From positions 1-44,826 of the forward strand of contig JAJECE010000030.1 in assembly GCA_022822185.1 (NCBI GenBank): DNA of 44,826 bases. The letters run 5' to 3'. Position numbers and translations under genes: made by a program. Origin of the DNA: Rhodothermales bacterium. GTDB taxonomy: Bacteria; Bacteroidota; Rhodothermia; Rhodothermales; Bin80. Under the pieces are notes generated by a model. That model had not been told where the DNA came from. It saw only the letters and a program-made list of their open reading frames with translations, and did no database searches. Shown in pieces: positions 42,789-44,826 of the stretch (position 1 is its first letter; each line of letters opens with the position of its first letter).

Positions 42789-44826
42789 ATGAATTCCCTG
42801 CTGCCCCGATTCCTTGGGCCATCCTTTATAATTGTGGTGTTTGCCGTAAGCCTGCCAGTCGCTTCGTATTCCGCTTCTGAACAAGCCTTGCAGGAATACC
42901 GATCCGTTGATAACTCACCCCTGACAGAATCTGTGAATTCATTTGGTGCGTATCCGAACAATGTGACTGGAAGATCAGAAACTGATTCCCCTTCAATTTT
43001 AATTAATGCGGAGGATGGTACAGTAATACCAGAGGTTACCTTTAACACACTCGACGCGGGCTTTGTCGAAGGTACGCCTTCGATCCTGATTCCGATAATT
43101 CTCAGTGAAGAGGTAACTGCTGATCTCTCCATAAATTATGAGATAGGAGGTACGGCAGAGTCCGGCAAAGACTATACGATTGATAATGCTGGAGTTGTAA
43201 CAGTGGATGTTAGTAAGGATAGGTCTCAGGCAGACATCACAATAAGTACTATTGATGATGACATCTATGAGGGAAATGAGACGATCATATTAACGCTGAA
43301 AAATGGTACGGGTTACACAGTGGGAAATACTCTCAATACATATACACTCACGATTGTTGACGATGAGGATCCACCTGTCCCCGAGTTTTTCTTCGATTCG
43401 GGCTCGGGTAATGTGAGAGAAAATGTCCCTAGCGTGAATGTTAAGGTCAATATCAATCATCCGCCAACAGAGGGTGGCTTGAATTTGTATTTTGTGCCGG
43501 GAGAAGGAGAAACGGCTACAGTTAATGTTGACTACTCGTATGATCTTGATTTTCGGGATATACCTTTCATTCCGGTACCCCCGAATGTGTCTTCATTGAA
43601 TATCCCACTAAGGATCATTCCAGACAATCTGGACGAGGGCAATGAGACCATCATAATAGCGTTGTTGCCCGAAACCCACTTGGGTGGTGTTTATACACTG
43701 GGGACTCCGAATACACATACACTCACGATCATTGATAATGATGGAACGGTTGTTACGCCGGAGGTCACGTTCGCTTCCACTTCAAGTAGCGTAGCCGAAG
43801 ATGCGGGAACCCACAACGTAGCGGTAAACCTCAGTCCTGCTGCGCCTGCGGGAGGGTTCACCTTGATTTACACAACAAGCGGCGGTACAGCAACAAATGG
43901 TTCGGACTATACCAGCCTGTCCGGGACGGTTGATGTGACCGCGGGAGCAACTTCGGTAAATATTCCGATTACGATTACCGATGACAATGATGACGAAACT
44001 GCCGAAACCATCATCCTAACGCTGACAAGCGGCGGTACGGGATATACGGTGGGGAGTGCAAACGTCCATACCTTAACGATTACCGATAATGATGGAACGG
44101 TTGCTACGCCGGAGATCACGTTCGCTTCGGCTTCAAATAGCGTAGCCGAAGATGCGGGTACGCACAACGCAGCGGTAAATCTCAGCCCTGCCGCGCCTTC
44201 AGGAGGGTTAACCCTGAATTACACAACTGGCGGTACAGCAATAGGTGGTTCGGACTATACCAGCCTGTCAGGGACGGTTGATGTGACTGCGGGGGCAGTT
44301 TCGGTGAATATTCCGGTGGTCATTACCGATGACAATGATGATGAGGGGAACGAAATCCTCGTTTTAACCCTGACAAGTGGTACGGGATATACGGTGGGGA
44401 GTTCAAATACCCATACGCTGACCATTACGGACAATGATCGGCCAGAAGTCACTTTTGCTTCGGCTTCCGCCGGTGTAGGCGAAGACGCGGGTACACACGA
44501 AATAAGTGTCGACATTGATCCTGCACCGCAGGCAGATCTCGCATTGAATTATGATCTGGGCGGTACAGCAGTCGCAGGAGAGGACTACAGCATTGCCAGT
44601 TCAGGAACGGTTGCAGTAACTGCGGGGGAGACCTCGGTGAATATTCTGGTTGTGATTACCGATGACAATGAGGATGAGGGGAACGAAACCATCACTCTGA
44701 CCCTGACAGGCGGTACGGGATACGATGTCGGAAATGCAAACATCCATACCCTGACTATTACGGACAATGATACCACGCCGGAGGCGGCTTTTGCTTCGGC
44801 ATCCGCCAGCGTAGACGAAGATGCGG
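42789..44826 (+). CDS. Secreted Calx-beta repeat protein (3' partial)
   Basis: An open frame of 679 codons begins at ATG 42789, directly after an in-frame TAG, and runs off the window. Residues 1-28 form a signal peptide (hydrophobic FIIVVFAVSLPVA). From about residue 80 the protein is made of Calx-beta domains of about 110-117 residues, starting at 43029, 43380, 43758, 44109, 44442 and 44778. Each has a PEVTFAS-x-EDAGTH-type start, a GGTA-x3-DY centre, an ITDDNDDEGNET strand with acidic calcium ligands, and an HTLTITDND end. Such proteins are surface adhesins or structural coats stabilised by calcium. A C-terminal anchor or T9SS tail may lie beyond the window. It starts 86 bp from, and divergent to, the dead transposase. 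Confidence 0.92.
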   Translation, partial: MNSLLPRFLGPSFIIVVFAVSLPVASYSASEQALQEYRSVDNSPLTESVNSFGAYPNNVTGRSETDSPSILINAEDGTVIPEVTFNTLDAGFVEGTPSILIPIILSEEVTADLSINYEIGGTAESGKDYTIDNAGVVTVDVSKDRSQADITISTIDDDIYEGNETIILTLKNGTGYTVGNTLNTYTLTIVDDEDPPVPEFFFDSGSGNVRENVPSVNVKVNINHPPTEGGLNLYFVPGEGETATVNVDYSYDLDFRDIPFIPVPPNVSSLNIPLRIIPDNLDEGNETIIIALLPETHLGGVYTLGTPNTHTLTIIDNDGTVVTPEVTFASTSSSVAEDAGTHNVAVNLSPAAPAGGFTLIYTTSGGTATNGSDYTSLSGTVDVTAGATSVNIPITITDDNDDETAETIILTLTSGGTGYTVGSANVHTLTITDNDGTVATPEITFASASNSVAEDAGTHNAAVNLSPAAPSGGLTLNYTTGGTAIGGSDYTSLSGTVDVTAGAVSVNIPVVITDDNDDEGNEILVLTLTSGTGYTVGSSNTHTLTITDNDRPEVTFASASAGVGEDAGTHEISVDIDPAPQADLALNYDLGGTAVAGEDYSIASSGTVAVTAGETSVNILVVITDDNEDEGNETITLTLTGGTGYDVGNANIHTLTITDNDTTPEAAFASASASVDEDA
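43758..44826 (+). repeat. Tandem Calx-beta coding repeats
   Basis: Units starting at 43758, 44109, 44442 and 44778 recur every 333-351 bp within one reading frame and share long near-identical nucleotide stretches, for example around TTACCGATGACAATGATGA and GGTACGGGATATACGGTGGG. The two earlier units (43029, 43380) have clearly diverged. The similarity at DNA level suggests recent copying or gene conversion among the later units. These are protein-domain repeats, not a CRISPR or satellite array. Confidence 0.85.

Noticed and set aside
43758..44826. Regular repeats that could be taken for a CRISPR or satellite array
   Set aside because: The period is over 330 bp, the units stay in one reading frame and encode Calx-beta domains.

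Overview
The window looks like a chromosomal piece of a Bacteroidota bacterium, most likely of the Rhodothermia/Balneolia side of the phylum. The markers are a type IX secretion sorting tail, a SusC/SusD pair, many signal-peptide lipoproteins, FG-GAP/UnbV proteins, a GWxTD-like protein, and an F1Fo operon of the order bactofilin-atpZ-atpI-like-atpBEFHAG with atpD and atpC absent. The assignment rests on gene content and order only. No rRNA, tRNA or CRISPR array was recognised.

Left part (1-9116): the tail of a secreted T9SS protein converges on a long minus-strand block. Read from its 5' end, the block runs DUF721 protein, M23 endopeptidase, bactofilin, AtpZ, an AtpI-like membrane protein, then Fo subunits a, c, b and F1 subunits delta, alpha, gamma. 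It therefore couples a cell-shape module (bactofilin plus M23) to ATP synthesis. gluQ diverges from it. Middle part (9117-20600): an isolated AAA ATPase, a TolC-MlaC pair, a small coiled-coil/TM protein, a GT-A glycosyltransferase, an unusual protein with a glycosidase-like N-terminus and a multi-TM C-terminus, an M14 carboxypeptidase and RecJ.

Right part (20601-38744): after about 1 kb of degraded DNA and a structured leader comes a plus-strand run. It encodes a SusC-type TonB-dependent transporter, a SusD-type lipoprotein, a small lipoprotein of unknown function, two about 1,200-residue lipoproteins each built as propeller-UnbV-propeller-UnbV, a TPR/FG-GAP/UnbV lipoprotein, a GWxTD-like exported protein and, overlapping it, an alkyltransferase-like protein. 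Most spacings within 26588-38744 are short. I infer a surface uptake or assembly machine of unknown substrate; this is the best candidate for an undescribed system here.

Far right (38804-44826): aroA on the minus strand, then about 1.5 kb of decaying DNA including a coiled-coil pseudogene with three in-frame stops, a dead IS5/IS1182-type transposase with four identifiable frame lesions, and the first about 680 codons of a secreted Calx-beta repeat protein that runs off the window. The right end is thus accessory and eroding, while the ATP synthase, recJ and aroA regions are ordinary core genome.
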